From: Alienimonas chondri
GTDB taxonomy: Bacteria > Planctomycetota > Planctomycetia > Planctomycetales > Planctomycetaceae
Assembly (NCBI RefSeq): GCF_013036045.1
Contig: NZ_WTPX01000002.1
Location: 1-64,000 of the forward strand
Length of the DNA stretch: 64,000 nt
Direction: 5' to 3'
Shown here: piece after piece, positions 1-8,097 of the stretch
Layout: each line of letters begins with the position of its first letter
Position numbering within the stretch: position 1 is the first letter of the stretch
Notes under the pieces: model-generated
What the model saw: only the letters and a program-made list of their open reading frames with translations
What the model was told of the DNA's origin: nothing
Database searches by the model: none
Made by a program: the position numbers and the translations under genes

Positions 1-2
1 CG

Positions 3-1439
3 TTCAGAGACGGAGCCGTCCGCTCGATTGACGACCTCGCCGCCGCCGCTGAGTCCCGCATCGATTCGCTCGAACGCGAGGCCGAAGCTCTCGACCGTGT
101 GGTGGAGAGGACCGAAGCCGCCGCCCAGGCCGACGCTCACCGTCATGCGATGGCCGGCTCGAACCTCAAGGAGACGATCGACTCCGCCGCGATCGACAAG
201 AAGTACAGCGACGCGGACGAGAAGGACTCCGACGCGATCCACCGCCGGTTCGATCCGTGGGCGAACCGGATCGAGCAGTTGGAGAACGCCGGCCGGATCA
301 AGAGGGGAACCGCCGCCGAGTATCGTCGTCGGCTCGAAAAGTTCATCGAGACCCGTCGCAAGCACCGCGAGAAGCTCCGCCAGAAGGAGCAACTCCGCGT
401 CGCCCGCGACAACCGCAAGCAGCGGATCGGTCTCATCACGGGCCGCGAGAACGCCGCCGCCGAGCGGGGCGACTTCGAGGGGGCCGTCGGCCACGCCAAG
501 GCCCGCGGTCAGGAATACCTCAACGCCGCTAACCGGGCCGCGAGCGACGGCCGCATCGCCGAGGCTCGCAAGCTCTCGGCGTTGTACGACCAGACCGGGG
601 CGGACGTCCAGAAGTGGCGCCAGAAGGCCAAGGAAGCCGCCCAGGCGGAGAAGAAGGAACTGGAAGGCCACCGCGAGGAGTTGACGCGGATCAAGGAGAA
701 GCTCCAGGGGGTGAAGGAGGCCGCCGCGGCTCTTGAGATCATCACCCCCGAGCACGTTACGCAGGCCCGGGAGTTAGCGAAGTCCTTGGCCGAATCCGCC
801 CGAGCGATTCAGGCGATGGGCGGGGCGGCGGTCGCCGTGCCGAACGCGGACGGCTTGGTCCCGGGGAACGGCGAAGCCGCCCCTGTGGTGGAGCCCGTGC
901 TCGCTCCGAGACCGAACCGACCGATTCCCGAAGGAGTCCAACCTCCTCCCCGCCCGGCTCCGCCCGAAGGCCCCGTCCACCACAATCCGTTCTTCGAGGC
1001 CGCCGAAGAGCGGCGTCGGATGGTCGCGGAGCGGGTCGCGGCTCGGAAGGAGGCGAAGGAAGAGGCGATGAGAGAAGCGGCTGAGGAACGACGTCTCAGG
1101 GCCGAGTCGATCAAGGAGAAGGTCGAAGCCCGCGAACGCCGGGCCTTGGAGTTGGAGGGCCTTCGATCCGACAGGCTGGAAGCGATCCGGGGCCGTGAAC
1201 CGGGGCCTCGAGTGGACGCCCCCGCGGCTCCCCGCGTCGCCGCCCCCGTCCCCAACCCCGGCAAGCCGGGCGTGATCCCGCAAGGGGGCAAGGGAGCCGT
1301 CGGGGGGGCCGTGACGACCAACACCATGAACGACAACTCCACCACGGTGAGCGTCGGTCGTGTGGTGGTGAACAAGGACATGAAGATCGGCGACCTCGGG
1401 AAGAGCAAAGCCGCCGCGATCCGCATGGGACGCGGCTGA
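3..1439 (+). CDS. Coiled-coil protein of mobile element, 5' end outside window
   Basis: The frame is open to the left edge (it reads FRDGAVRSIDDLAAAAESR before the first GTG at 99), so the gene probably begins upstream and only its C-terminal 478 residues are seen. The protein is very rich in Glu, Arg, Lys and Ala with heptad-like spacing, so long coiled coils are expected in the first 230 and again around residues 300-380 counted from the GTG. A Pro/Ala/Val-rich linker separates them, and a glycine- and asparagine-rich tail ends the protein. I do not recognise a family. By position in a mobile element, and by coiled-coil composition, it could be a structural or tape-measure-like phage protein, but that is inference. 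A strong terminator follows directly. Confidence 0.6.
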   Translation, partial: FRDGAVRSIDDLAAAAESRIDSLEREAEALDRVVERTEAAAQADAHRHAMAGSNLKETIDSAAIDKKYSDADEKDSDAIHRRFDPWANRIEQLENAGRIKRGTAAEYRRRLEKFIETRRKHREKLRQKEQLRVARDNRKQRIGLITGRENAAAERGDFEGAVGHAKARGQEYLNAANRAASDGRIAEARKLSALYDQTGADVQKWRQKAKEAAQAEKKELEGHREELTRIKEKLQGVKEAAAALEIITPEHVTQARELAKSLAESARAIQAMGGAAVAVPNADGLVPGNGEAAPVVEPVLAPRPNRPIPEGVQPPPRPAPPEGPVHHNPFFEAAEERRRMVAERVAARKEAKEEAMREAAEERRLRAESIKEKVEARERRALELEGLRSDRLEAIRGREPGPRVDAPAAPRVAAPVPNPGKPGVIPQGGKGAVGGAVTTNTMNDNSTTVSVGRVVVNKDMKIGDLGKSKAAAIRMGRG

Positions 1440-1470
1440 TCGTCCCGGAGAACCGCTGACTCAATCACCG

Positions 1471-1509
1471 ACGCCCCCGTCCCCCCATCGAGGGAGGCGG
1501 GGGCGTTTT
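1471..1509 (+). terminator. Rho-independent terminator
   Basis: A 9-bp perfect stem (ACGCCCCCG at 1471-1479 with CGGGGGCGT at 1498-1506) is followed by TTTT. It lies 31 bases after the stop of the coiled-coil gene. Confidence 0.85.
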
Positions 1510-1625
1510 CGCGTATAGGTCGTTCCTCGCTCTGTGCGGCCCCGTACGGCATCGTAGCGGTGGGCGGGCAATCCATCGGATCGAGCGACGGGAACGATCA
1601 GACGGCGTCAGCGAGAGCGAGTCGA

Positions 1626-1982
1626 CTAGGTGGTCGGCTGGAAGTCCGACCACCCCGCCATCGCCCAGAGCGGAGCTTCCATCGACTTGAACGCCGACCC
1701 GATATCCCCGTATTCCATAGCCTCCATCCAGTCCGGGTCCCGATCCTCTTGGGCGACATCGCAGTACTGCTTGGCGATCCGGTGAGTTTCTTCCAGCATC
1801 CGGTAAACCGCATTCTGAATCAGGGATCGACGCTGTCGAGCCAGCCCCGTCGGGTCGGCCGACTTCACCTGAAGGAAATACGGTCTCAGGTCGTCTCTCT
1901 CCGCAATAGGCAGCGGGGCCGTTTCTCCACCGTCTACGGTCCGTTGGACGTAGGCTCTCGGGGCCGGGCTGTGATTCGTCAT
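1626..1982 (-). CDS. Hypothetical protein of mobile element (118 aa)
   Basis: The frame could extend upstream to 2111, but the added residues look like translated non-coding DNA, so I chose the ATG at 1982 (protein begins MTNHSPAPRAYVQ). The product is a small, mostly helical, soluble protein with no signal peptide or membrane segment and several Trp and Tyr residues near the C terminus (PDWMEAMEYGD, APLWAMAGW). No known family is recognised. It is convergent with the coiled-coil gene and separated from it by the terminator. No clear Shine-Dalgarno sequence precedes the start, so the start remains uncertain. Confidence 0.5.
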   Translation of the reverse strand: MTNHSPAPRAYVQRTVDGGETAPLPIAERDDLRPYFLQVKSADPTGLARQRRSLIQNAVYRMLEETHRIAKQYCDVAQEDRDPDWMEAMEYGDIGSAFKSMEAPLWAMAGWSDFQPTT

Positions 1983-2590
1983 CGGGGTCGCTTTGCGTAA
2001 AAGACGGGGGCGAAGGCCGACGGGGTCGGCGTTTCGATCAGAGCGCGTTTCCGTCGCGGCGCCCAGCCCGAAGGCGTGCGTCGCATTGCCGCACCATGCG
2101 CCGCAAGTCATTGCTGTGTGGTGTGTTGCGTCGGTGTGTGTGTGGTGTGTCTCCGCCCACCACGCGGGGTTGGTCGCGTATTTACTTGTGTGGTGGGTGA
2201 CGAGGGGCGGAGTCCTGTGTTACCATCGGTCCGGCTCCCGAGAGGAGCCTATATATCGCACCGCCTTGGGCGGTGATGAGGGACCGCCGCCAAGCCGGCG
2301 AAGAGATAGAACGACCCGGAAGAGCCGCATGCAGCGGCCCGGGTTCTGGTTTCGATATGCCGTTCACCACATTCGTGTGGTGGATCGCGTCCCCGCCCTC
2401 TCTCTATAAAGGCCCCCGATATGGTGGGTTATCCCTCGCGTGTGGTGGGTCGGTCCGTAAAGGATCGCCCGCTGAGACCGCCCAGAAGATCGCAGACCCG
2501 GAGAGCCCGCATCGATCTGGCGCCCCCGACGGGCCGCGAACGGGTCCGGTGGATCGAGGCCGGTCGTCCGCCGCTGCCGTTGTTCGCAGC
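1983..2590. other. Structured non-coding region with hairpins and GT-rich repeats
   Basis: No convincing gene is seen in these 608 bases. They hold a GT-rich tract with repeated TGTGTGGTGTG (about 2115-2150), three octamer copies, short AT-rich islands (TATTTACT near 2180, CTATATAT near 2250, TATAAA near 2405) and three compact perfect hairpins. The hairpins are GGCTCC/GGAGCC with a 5-base loop (2233-2249), CACCGCC/GGCGGTG with a 3-base loop (2259-2275), and CACCACA/TGTGGTG closed by a TTCG tetraloop (2365-2382). This looks like an origin, a control region or a small structured RNA of the element, upstream of the ATPase gene. Confidence 0.5.
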
Positions 2591-2962
2591 ATGTCCAGGG
2601 GGTTCGGCTTGAAGGCTTTGCCCCCCGCCATCCGGGCCGCCGACGTCGCTGCCGTCGCCGTGAACGGACTGCGGTGCGGACAGGATCAATACTCGCTCCT
2701 GCACGAAGAGCATCGCCTGATCGGCTTTGCTGACTCCGTCGTGACGATCGACAGACGGAAGCGGTTGCAGGCTCTCAAACGCCGCCTCGCCGGGATCGGC
2801 ATGGAGACGACCGGGGAAGGGATGTTTGGGGACACGGCCGTGGTGGTGGTCGCCTTGGGCGAGCACACCGACGCCGACGGGGAACGACTGTTTGAGCGAG
2901 CGGTCGCCGACGTGCTGGCGCCGATCGAGGAACCTCCCATCCCTGCCGGGGAGGCGTCCTGA
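2591..2962 (+). CDS. Hypothetical protein preceding the element ATPase (123 aa)
   Basis: The frame runs back to 2273, but the early part crosses the hairpin region and is low-complexity, so the ATG at 2591 (MSRGFGLKALPPAIRAAD) is the likely start. The product is small and soluble, with an apparent alpha/beta stretch (RLIGFADSVVTIDRRKRLQALKR, then DTAVVVVALGEHTD). I recognise no family. Its stop overlaps the start of the P-loop ATPase by one base (TGATG), which suggests translational coupling and a shared role, perhaps as a small partner of the replication or transfer ATPase. Confidence 0.6.
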   Translation: MSRGFGLKALPPAIRAADVAAVAVNGLRCGQDQYSLLHEEHRLIGFADSVVTIDRRKRLQALKRRLAGIGMETTGEGMFGDTAVVVVALGEHTDADGERLFERAVADVLAPIEEPPIPAGEAS

Positions 2963-4047
2963 TGACCGCCTACTCAGCCGCAGACTTATCCGGCATCCCC
3001 AAAACGGAGTGGATAGTGGACGGCGTCATTCCGTCTAATTCGTTTGCGATGGTGTACGGCGCCAGCGGGGTCGGCAAAACATTCTGGACGAAAGACCTGA
3101 GCTTGTCGGTTGCCGCCGGGCGGTCGTCAATTTGGGGGAGACGCATCCTACGTTCAGGCCCGACGCTCTATCTCTTGGGTGAGGGCAGCGGGGGAATCGA
3201 CAACCGCGTCGAAGCATGGAGCCAAGCCCACGGTGTACGTCGACCGGCTCGGGCGATCATCTGGGATGGCGAGTTCGACGTGACCGACGAAGACTGCCGG
3301 AACGCCGTCCTAGCTGGTTACCGGCTCCATGTGAAAGCGGTGCCTGAGTTGATCGTCGTGGATACGCTCAATGCCTATTTCCCGGATGGAGACGAGAACA
3401 ATTCTACAGTCATGAAGCGATTCGTCAGCGGCTGTAAATCGCTGCGAAAAACTCTTGGCGGAGGGACTGTCCTCGTGGTTCACCACACCCGCAGGAAGGC
3501 CGGAACGGCGGACGACGAACGAGGTTCCGGCGCCTTGCGGGCCGCGTGCGACGCCATCGTGCGTTTAGGTCGCGGCAAAGGATCGGATGAGGTGACGGTG
3601 ACCTCCGATAAGACGAAGGACGACATTGGGTTCGACCCGTTCTCCCTTATGATGACCGCTGTGAAGCTGGATGAGGGCAGTTCCCTGGCGCTCGTCACCG
3701 CCGACAGTCCCGCTGCGAAGCTGGCCCGGTTGGCGCCGAAGCATCGCACGGCGTTGTCAGCGGTGGCCGATGAACTGGGCATCAAGCCGAGCAAAGGAGC
3801 CGACATTGGACGAGCATCCGGCTTGAAGGGCGGAGCGCTCACCGGGTTCACCGAAGCCGCCATCGCAGCCGGACTCATGACCGACAACGGGGAGAAGGGA
3901 CACCCCCGGCGGCTCTCCGTCACGCCTGACGCAATCGCCGCATTGGCGGTCCCGGAGAACGGCCCCGAATCGTCCGGTTCTCCCGAGCCTGATCGAGCCG
4001 GTTCTCCCGTTCTCCCCGACGCCGTCGTTTCGGCGGGAGATTCGTAG
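2962..4047 (+). CDS. P-loop ATPase, AAA_25/RepA-like
   Basis: This 361-residue RecA-fold ATPase has a Walker A motif GASGVGKT at residues 33-40, a Walker B strand ELIVVDT, and the sensor-like strand VLVVHHTRR. This matches the AAA_25 group, which includes hexameric RepA helicases of plasmids and helicase/primase-associated ATPases of phages and integrative elements. The Walker region is followed by an Arg/Gly segment (ERGSGALRAACDAIVRLGR), typical of the family, and by a probable winged-helix domain near residues 255-320. The Pro/Ser-rich tail may be disordered. The gene overlaps the preceding small gene by one base. Its role is most likely replication or mobilisation of the element; the exact substrate is not shown by sequence. 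Confidence 0.8.
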   Translation: MTAYSAADLSGIPKTEWIVDGVIPSNSFAMVYGASGVGKTFWTKDLSLSVAAGRSSIWGRRILRSGPTLYLLGEGSGGIDNRVEAWSQAHGVRRPARAIIWDGEFDVTDEDCRNAVLAGYRLHVKAVPELIVVDTLNAYFPDGDENNSTVMKRFVSGCKSLRKTLGGGTVLVVHHTRRKAGTADDERGSGALRAACDAIVRLGRGKGSDEVTVTSDKTKDDIGFDPFSLMMTAVKLDEGSSLALVTADSPAAKLARLAPKHRTALSAVADELGIKPSKGADIGRASGLKGGALTGFTEAAIAAGLMTDNGEKGHPRRLSVTPDAIAALAVPENGPESSGSPEPDRAGSPVLPDAVVSAGDS

Positions 4048-4536
4048 ACCCTGTTTGCGTAGGACCGTCCACCGATCGTCCGGGTTGTCCCGTCGTTCTC
4101 CTGTTTGGATAGATCGTCGGGGCGTCATGCTCTCCCGTTCTCCCACACCCCTTTAGGGGTGGGGAAGCGGGGAGAGCGCCGGATCGAGCCGACCGGATCG
4201 GGGCCGGTTGGGCTGGGGGGTGACGCGATCACCCGTCCACCACAGGCCCAGTCGATGCTCGCATCCGAGGATTGGAGTCCGAGACCCCTGTGGTGGACGG
4301 TCACCCGAGACAAACCAAGCCAGTCCCGCCCAGCAAGCCGTCAGCGTCCGTCACGGCGCACTGAGCGCGTCCGGTCGATCGATCCGGCCGGGGCGTCGCG
4401 TCTGAGATCGAGCCGTCTCAGACGGCCGTGGAGCCGAGACTGCCGCGGCGAAGCCGCGGGGTGGTCGGTGTCTCCCCCCCTACTCGTACGCAGCAACGAA
4501 CATGATCGACCGTGAACCCGCCACACCCCGAACAGG
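4048..4536. other. Non-coding stretch with long inverted repeat
   Basis: No gene is seen in 489 bases. A small stem (CACCCCT/AGGGGTG, 4146-4161) may be a weak terminator for the ATPase gene. The main structure is a 14-bp perfect inverted repeat, CCGTCCACCACAGG at 4233-4246 and CCTGTGGTGGACGG at 4287-4300, separated by 40 bases. Each arm contains one copy of the octamer that is scattered through the element. This may be a recombinase, excisionase or Rep binding region, since the recombinase and HTH genes follow. Confidence 0.5.
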
Positions 4537-4854
4537 ATGCCCGGCGGTTCGGTGACGAGCCGATCCGCTGTTTCCCCGGCGGAAGCCGGGCGAACGCTGT
4601 TCCCTTCCCCGCTGTCGCGGAAGGCGGTCATGCGGCGAATCCTTCACGGCGTCGGCGGCGTGAAGCTACAAGCGACCTTCGACGGATCGAGGTATTGGGT
4701 CCGTCCTGACGATGTCGAGTTGTACCTCTTGGAAACGACCGAAGGCCGCACGCTGCCGTCGAAGCCGAAGGCCGCGGCGAAGCGGGCGGCAAGCGTGGCC
4801 GAAGAGGGGCGCTTCTACATGGCGTTGTTGGGGGTGGAACCTGTCGCCGCGTGA
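4537..4854 (+). CDS. DUF1580/excisionase-like HTH protein
   Basis: The 105-residue frame contains a MerR/excisionase-type helix-turn-helix: VSPAEAGRTL, then KAVMRRILHGVGGVKLQATF, then RYWVRPDDVELYL. This order of helix, basic recognition helix, beta hairpin and final helix is that of DUF1580 and Xis proteins, and DUF1580 is a planctomycete family. The C terminus is Lys/Ala-rich. It sits beside the recombinase gene, and the two 3' ends overlap by 40 bases in convergent orientation. This fits a recombination directionality factor. The first 20 residues are doubtful; a later start is possible and no good ribosome site is visible. Confidence 0.55.
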   Translation: MPGGSVTSRSAVSPAEAGRTLFPSPLSRKAVMRRILHGVGGVKLQATFDGSRYWVRPDDVELYLLETTEGRTLPSKPKAAAKRAASVAEEGRFYMALLGVEPVAA

Positions 4855-6026
4855 ACGATGCCGCTGCCCGCCAAGACGTACTCGTCCAGTTGTCGGGCGT
4901 ATTTGGCTAGCTTCCGGTCGGTCGTCTTCGCGTAGATCGCGGTGGCGGCCGTGCCGGAGTGGCCGAGCAGCGCTGACGCCCCTTCAAGGTCGAATTGCTC
5001 GCCCGCTGCGGTAGCGATGGCGTGCCGGAGTTGGTTCGGCGACCACGTCGGCACGTCCTTCCCGTCGTCCCGCGCCTGTCTCACCGCCCGGTGGATCGAC
5101 TGCCGGTAGAAGTCCGTGTTGTATTGGACCTTCCGCGACCGTCTGCCCCCGCGTTGCTCCGCGGCGGCGTCGACCGGCCGGAAGATCGCCTCGTCCGCGG
5201 GGCGGTCCGCCCGTTTGAGCAGGAGCGGTCGAACCGCCTCGGGGATCGCTTTGACGAGCTTCTTTTTCCGCCAAGCGTTTTTGTGTCGGACGGGCGAGTA
5301 CCGCCAATCGTCCCCGGATCGGTCGATGTGCCCCCACGAGAGCCGGCACACGTCCTGCGGACGCATCCCGCAAGCGAACTGGACGCAAACCATCTCCGCC
5401 AACGTCGGCGGCATGTACGCCATCGTGGCGACGACCACGTCCTGATCGACGGGTTGGACCGCGGCCGTCTCCCGGGCCGACGTGCGGCCCTCCTTCAAGT
5501 TCTCTACCGTCATCACGTGGTGGTGGGTGCCCTTCGGGACGAGCCCGTGAGACTCCCACCATTTGATCTGGTAGCGGAGATCGTCCACCAATGCGTTCAC
5601 GTAAACGCGGGCGGCCGGCTTGCCCCCCTTCCCGGGCGTCACCACGAGGTATCGCTGGAAGGCCCGCACCATTGACGCATCGATACGGTCGGCGGGTTTC
5701 GTGCCGTTGAGCATCGCGAAGGTCTCCGCGACCTTCTTGTGCGTCCCGTAGGAGGACGTGTGCCCGCCGCTGCGGTGCTCGTCGCGGTAGTACTCGTCCG
5801 CGTGCACCATGAACTTGTGGCAGAGCTTGGCGATGCTGCCCCACCCTTCGACCGCCGGGCGGGTCGTGGACTCAGGATCGGCGACGTACGCCCCGACCCA
5901 TTCGCGGTACTTTGCTTCGGCTTCGGCGGTTCCGTACCGCCCGAAGTACGCCCGCTTCCCGTTCGTCTTCGGGATGCGGACGAACGCCCGGCCGTCGGGA
6001 TTTTTGGAGAGCTTGGGGAGTCGCAT
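4815..6026 (-). CDS. Tyrosine recombinase/integrase
   Basis: This 403-residue phage-type integrase has an N-terminal core-binding region (about residues 60-180) and a catalytic domain. Visible catalytic positions are R222 (GMRPQDVCRL), a Lys in the hairpin (RHKN, K249), R334 (NQLRH), H356 (LLGHSG) and Y365 (AIYAKTT). The box II residue that is usually His (HxxR) is Asn331 here, a substitution tolerated in some family members. The start ATG at 6026 gives MRLPKLSKNPDGRAFVR, typical of integrases acting on planctomycete islands. The gene ends the mobile element, 73 bases from the end of gcvT, which suggests the attachment site is at or near the gcvT 3' end. Confidence 0.9.
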   Translation of the reverse strand: MRLPKLSKNPDGRAFVRIPKTNGKRAYFGRYGTAEAEAKYREWVGAYVADPESTTRPAVEGWGSIAKLCHKFMVHADEYYRDEHRSGGHTSSYGTHKKVAETFAMLNGTKPADRIDASMVRAFQRYLVVTPGKGGKPAARVYVNALVDDLRYQIKWWESHGLVPKGTHHHVMTVENLKEGRTSARETAAVQPVDQDVVVATMAYMPPTLAEMVCVQFACGMRPQDVCRLSWGHIDRSGDDWRYSPVRHKNAWRKKKLVKAIPEAVRPLLLKRADRPADEAIFRPVDAAAEQRGGRRSRKVQYNTDFYRQSIHRAVRQARDDGKDVPTWSPNQLRHAIATAAGEQFDLEGASALLGHSGTAATAIYAKTTDRKLAKYARQLDEYVLAGSGIVHAATGSTPNNAM

Positions 6027-6099
6027 CGGGAGCCTTTCGTATCGGGTGATACGTTCCGGCGGTCAGCCTATTTCGTCAAGGGTCTATGGTGTAGGCGGT

Positions 6100-7224
6100 T
6101 CATGGTAGTTTCGCCGACATAGCCTGCCGCTTGTAGAACGGCAGCGACACGACGACCGCCGGTTCGGTGCGGCCACGGACGTCGATTTCCAACTCGGCGC
6201 CCTCCGCGGCGAGATCCGGCGGGACGTAGGCCATGCCGATCGCTTTGCCGAGCGTCGGCGAGTGCGTACCGCTGGTGACCTCGCCGACCGCGTCGCCGTC
6301 CCGCACTACGGCGGCGCCTTCGCGGGCGACCCGCTTGCCGCGCATTTCGAAGCCCACGCGAACCCGTTTCGGACCGGCGTCCTTCACGGCGGCGATCGCG
6401 CCGCGGCCGAGGAAGTCGTCCTTCTTCAGCGCCACCGCGAAGTCCAATCCAGCGGTCAGCGGGTCGGTTACCACACTCAACTCATGGCCGTACAGCGGCA
6501 TTCCCGCTTCCAGCCGGAGCGTGTCCCGGCAGCCCAGACCGCAGGGGACGAGGCCGTGCGGTTCGCCGACCTCCCGAAGTTCTCGCCACATTTCCGTGGC
6601 CGATTCCGCGGGGACGATCAGTTCGAATCCATCCTCCCCCGTGTACCCGGTACGACTGACGATGATCTCAACCGGCGATTCGCCCGGCCGCTCCCAGACG
6701 GCGGGACTGGCCCGGTAGTACCCGAGGGTCTCCAGCAGCGGCATGTGGACCACATGCGAGACGATCTCGCCGGCGTTCGGGCCCTGCACCGCGATCATCG
6801 CGGTGGAGTCGGTGCGGTCGTCGATGGTCACGTTGAAGCCCTCGGCCTGCTCCTCGAACCACGTCAGGCAGGCGGGCCGATTCGAGGCGTTGACGACCAT
6901 CAGCCAGTCGTCGGCCAACTTGGTCGTCAGCACGTCGTCGATGATGCCGCCGTCCTCTCGGCACAGTAGGCCGTACTTCACCCGCCCGGGCTCGGTCGGC
7001 ACGCGGTTGGTCAGCAGGCGATCGAGGAACCGCTCCGCGTCCGGGCCGCTGAACCGCACCCGACCCATGTGGGAGATATCGAACAGCCCCGCCGCGGTGC
7101 GAACGGCGGCATGTTCCGTCACGATCGTGCCGTACCGCACCGGCATGTCGTACCCGGCGAAGTCGACCATGTGCCCGCCGGCGGCAAGGTGGGCGGCGTG
7201 CAGCGGGGTCGGTTTGAGATCCAT
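6100..7224 (-). CDS. gcvT: Aminomethyltransferase, glycine cleavage T protein
   Basis: The T protein transfers the methylene group from the lipoyl arm of the H protein to tetrahydrofolate and releases ammonia. The 374-residue product has the family order: an N-terminal folate-binding half (PLHAAHLAAGG, VDFAGYDMPVRYG, GLFDISHMGRVRFSG), the middle segment SMIAVQGP-like (TAMIAVQGPNAGEIV), RTGYTGEDGFELIV, GCRDTLRLEAGMPLYGHEL, and a C-terminal barrel ending LPFYKR. I start at ATG 7224 because upstream sequence is a hairpin. The position of the catalytic Asp (D101 in E. coli) appears to hold Cys119. The tail QAMSAKLP extends past the usual YKR end, which might reflect the neighbouring integration. 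No other gcv gene is in the window. Confidence 0.92.
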   Translation of the reverse strand: MDLKPTPLHAAHLAAGGHMVDFAGYDMPVRYGTIVTEHAAVRTAAGLFDISHMGRVRFSGPDAERFLDRLLTNRVPTEPGRVKYGLLCREDGGIIDDVLTTKLADDWLMVVNASNRPACLTWFEEQAEGFNVTIDDRTDSTAMIAVQGPNAGEIVSHVVHMPLLETLGYYRASPAVWERPGESPVEIIVSRTGYTGEDGFELIVPAESATEMWRELREVGEPHGLVPCGLGCRDTLRLEAGMPLYGHELSVVTDPLTAGLDFAVALKKDDFLGRGAIAAVKDAGPKRVRVGFEMRGKRVAREGAAVVRDGDAVGEVTSGTHSPTLGKAIGMAYVPPDLAAEGAELEIDVRGRTEPAVVVSLPFYKRQAMSAKLP

Positions 7225-7241
7225 CTCAGGAAGGTACGCCG

Positions 7242-7272
7242 GTGAGTCGCTCTCTTGAAGAGAGCGGCTCAC
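7242..7272 (-). terminator. Hairpin after sdhB, probable terminator
   Basis: GTGAGTCGCTCTCT (7242-7255) and AGAGAGCGGCTCAC (7259-7272) form a 14-bp stem with one T/G pair and a 3-base loop. There is no U tract. It lies between the sdhB stop and gcvT start and probably ends the sdhCAB transcript. Confidence 0.55.
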
Positions 7273-7280
7273 TCAGGCGA

Positions 7281-8063
7281 TCAATCGCTTGTACCCAGCG
7301 AGGCGTAGGCGTATTCGCGGTTCAGGCGGGCGATGTCCGTCACCTTGATGTTCGCTGGGCAGGCGGCCTGACACTCGTTCGTGTTCGAGCAGGCGCCGAA
7401 GCCCTCCTCGTCCATCTGGGCGACCATCTTCCGAGCGCGGTCTTTCCGCTCCGCGGACCCCTGCGGCAGCAGGGAAAGGTGCGAAACCTTCGCCGCGGTA
7501 AACAGGTGGGCGGCGGCGTTCTTGCAACTCGCCACGCAGGCGCCGCAGCCGATGCAGGCCGCGGAGTTCATCGCCGCGTCGGCGATCTTCTTGGGCACCG
7601 CGACGCTGTTGGCGTCCGGAGCACTGCCCACGCCGACGGAGATATACCCGCCGGCCTGTTGGATGCGGTCGAAGGCGCTGCGATCGCAGACGAGATCCCG
7701 AACGATCGGGAATCCCTTCGCCCGCCACGGCTCCAGCACCAGCGTGTCGCCGTTCTTGAACTGCCGCATCCGCAATTGGCAGGTGGTGGTGTTCGGCAGC
7801 GGGCCATGGGCCATGCCGTTGATCATCACTCCGCAGGTGCCGCAGATGCCCTCGCGGCAGTCGTGGTCGAACGCGATCGGTTCTTTGTCTTCCTGAATGA
7901 GCTGCTCGTTCAGGCAGTCGAGCATTTCCAGGAACGACATCTCCGGGTTGATGTCGTCGATCTTGTAGGTCTGAAACGCGCCGGGGCTGTCGGCATCGTC
8001 CTGCCGCCAGACCTTCACCGTCAACGAGAGATGGCCGCCGTCGGAGTGGGGGAGATCGATCAT
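7281..8063 (-). CDS. sdhB: Succinate dehydrogenase/fumarate reductase iron-sulfur subunit
   Basis: SdhB passes electrons from the flavin of SdhA to quinone through three clusters. In the 260-residue product the 2Fe-2S ligands are in CREGICGTC (from residue 69) with a further Cys near 100. The 4Fe-4S ligands are in [11 protein letters not shown] and the 3Fe-4S ligands in [12 protein letters not shown]. The order and length fit the B-type enzyme of the Bacteroidetes/epsilon/delta group rather than the E. coli type. It is the last gene of sdhC-sdhA-sdhB, 34 bases after sdhA. It acts peripherally on the inner face of the cytoplasmic membrane. Confidence 0.95.
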   Translation of the reverse strand: MIDLPHSDGGHLSLTVKVWRQDDADSPGAFQTYKIDDINPEMSFLEMLDCLNEQLIQEDKEPIAFDHDCREGICGTCGVMINGMAHGPLPNTTTCQLRMRQFKNGDTLVLEPWRAKGFPIVRDLVCDRSAFDRIQQAGGYISVGVGSAPDANSVAVPKKIADAAMNSAACIGCGACVASCKNAAAHLFTAAKVSHLSLLPQGSAERKDRARKMVAQMDEEGFGACSNTNECQAACPANIKVTDIARLNREYAYASLGTSD

Positions 8064-8097
8064 GGCTGGGCGCTAACCGCGGTGCGGAAGGAGCGAT

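Larger units (their letters stand above)
98..4296. repeat. Dispersed octamer family CCACCACA / TGTGGTGG
   Basis: Exact copies were found at 98-105, 884-891, 977-984, 1361-1368, 2189-2196, 2376-2383, 2441-2448, 4237-4244 and 4289-4296. Four lie in the coiled-coil gene and five in non-coding DNA. Partial copies (TGTGTGGTGTG) occur twice near 2115-2150. Reading the other 60 kb by eye I noticed only one exact copy (50083-50090). With this base composition well under one copy would be expected by chance in 4.3 kb. The pattern is like protein-binding iterons, or a Chi-like or packaging octamer, but no function is shown. Confidence 0.6.

Noticed and set aside
2101-2160. Reverse transcriptase-linked (retron-like) non-coding RNA
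   Set aside because: Hairpins and GT repeats are present, but no reverse transcriptase or effector gene is nearby. The ATPase is RepA-like.
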